Source: Bordetella parapertussis (lineage in GTDB: Bacteria; Pseudomonadota; Gammaproteobacteria; Burkholderiales; Burkholderiaceae_B). Taken from it: a DNA stretch of 14,963 bases. This document shows, piece after piece, positions 14,867 to 14,963 of this stretch (position 1 is the stretch's first letter; every line of letters begins with the position of its first letter). A model generated the notes under the pieces. The model was given only the letters and a program-made list of their open reading frames with translations. It was not told the DNA's origin and made no database searches. The position numbers were made by a program, and so were the translations under genes. Where the stretch lies: NCBI GenBank assembly GCA_945883615.1, contig CAMCYB010000040.1, forward strand, positions 1-14,963, in the 5' to 3' direction.

Positions 14867-14963
14867 TCAACAGCCTTAATGCTTTGTTGCTTATGGTAAT
14901 TTTCTTCTGCCTCAGCAGGAGTAATATACCCGATACGACTCAGTAGCCTTTGGTTATTAAACC
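14851..14963 (-). mobile_element. IS3-family transposase OrfB, C-terminal end (cut by window)
   Basis: Reading the minus strand from the window edge gives an open frame with FNNQRLLSRIGYITPAEAE, followed by ENYHKQQSIKAV, which is the typical C-terminal end of IS3-family OrfB transposases (the NxxRLLxxIGYIxPAEAE block). The frame continues through ECQSL to a TAA at 14853-14851, overlapping the GTG start of the yeiH-like gene by 16 bases in another frame. Usually these proteins end a few residues after this block and a terminal inverted repeat follows; here there is almost no room for one. The rest of the element, and whether it is intact, lies outside the window. Confidence 0.8.

Noticed and set aside
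1..14963. CRISPR array, phage, defence cassette or novel multi-gene system
   Set aside because: Nearly all of the window is accounted for by known housekeeping families; no spaced repeats or unknown gene clusters are seen.

Overview
The window reads as the chromosome of a betaproteobacterium, most likely in the order Burkholderiales and closest in flavour to Alcaligenaceae. The basis is recognised protein families plus remembered gene order in that group: separate hisI and hisE, the his operon running into a HIT-family gene and tatABC, then petABC for the cytochrome bc1 complex, then sspA-sspB. The DNA is moderate in GC with AT-rich spacers, so it is not a typical high-GC Bordetella or Burkholderia. 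Genus cannot be settled from the sequence alone.

Layout. Positions 1-5145 hold a tightly packed plus-strand histidine cluster: hisD (5' end cut by the window), hisB, hisH, hisA, hisF, hisI, hisE. hisC, which I expect between hisD and hisB in this group, is absent. Positions 5261-7266 carry hinT and tatA-tatB-tatC on the same strand. A LysR-type regulator on the minus strand (7152-8186) runs antisense into the 3' end of tatC, and a small XRE-type repressor diverges from it (8399-8752). mscL (minus, 8885-9343) is divergent from the petA-petB-petC operon (9463-12419), which ends in a strong hairpin terminator. sspA-sspB follow back to back (12511-13608), then tRNA-Thr(UGU) (13680-13755). A YeiH/UPF0324 membrane protein on the minus strand and the last codons of an IS3-family transposase close the window.

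How the genes connect. The his genes encode most of the steps from phosphoribosyl-ATP to histidine; HisH and HisF form the glutamine-dependent IGP synthase. TatABC exports folded proteins, and the Rieske protein PetA here carries a twin-arginine pair ahead of a hydrophobic segment, so the tat and pet clusters are probably functionally linked. SspA is an RNA-polymerase-associated stress protein and SspB is a ClpXP delivery adaptor.

I found no undescribed multi-gene system and no CRISPR array, phage or defence cassette. The points worth a second look are small: the LysR tail overprinted on tatC, inverted repeats in the LysR/XRE spacer, 12-bp in-frame repeats in the disordered parts of TatB and SspB, a duplicated sspB 3' end that offers alternative hairpins, an IS3-family transposase end fused onto the start of the yeiH-like gene, overlapping divergent mscL/petA promoter elements, and the missing hisC.
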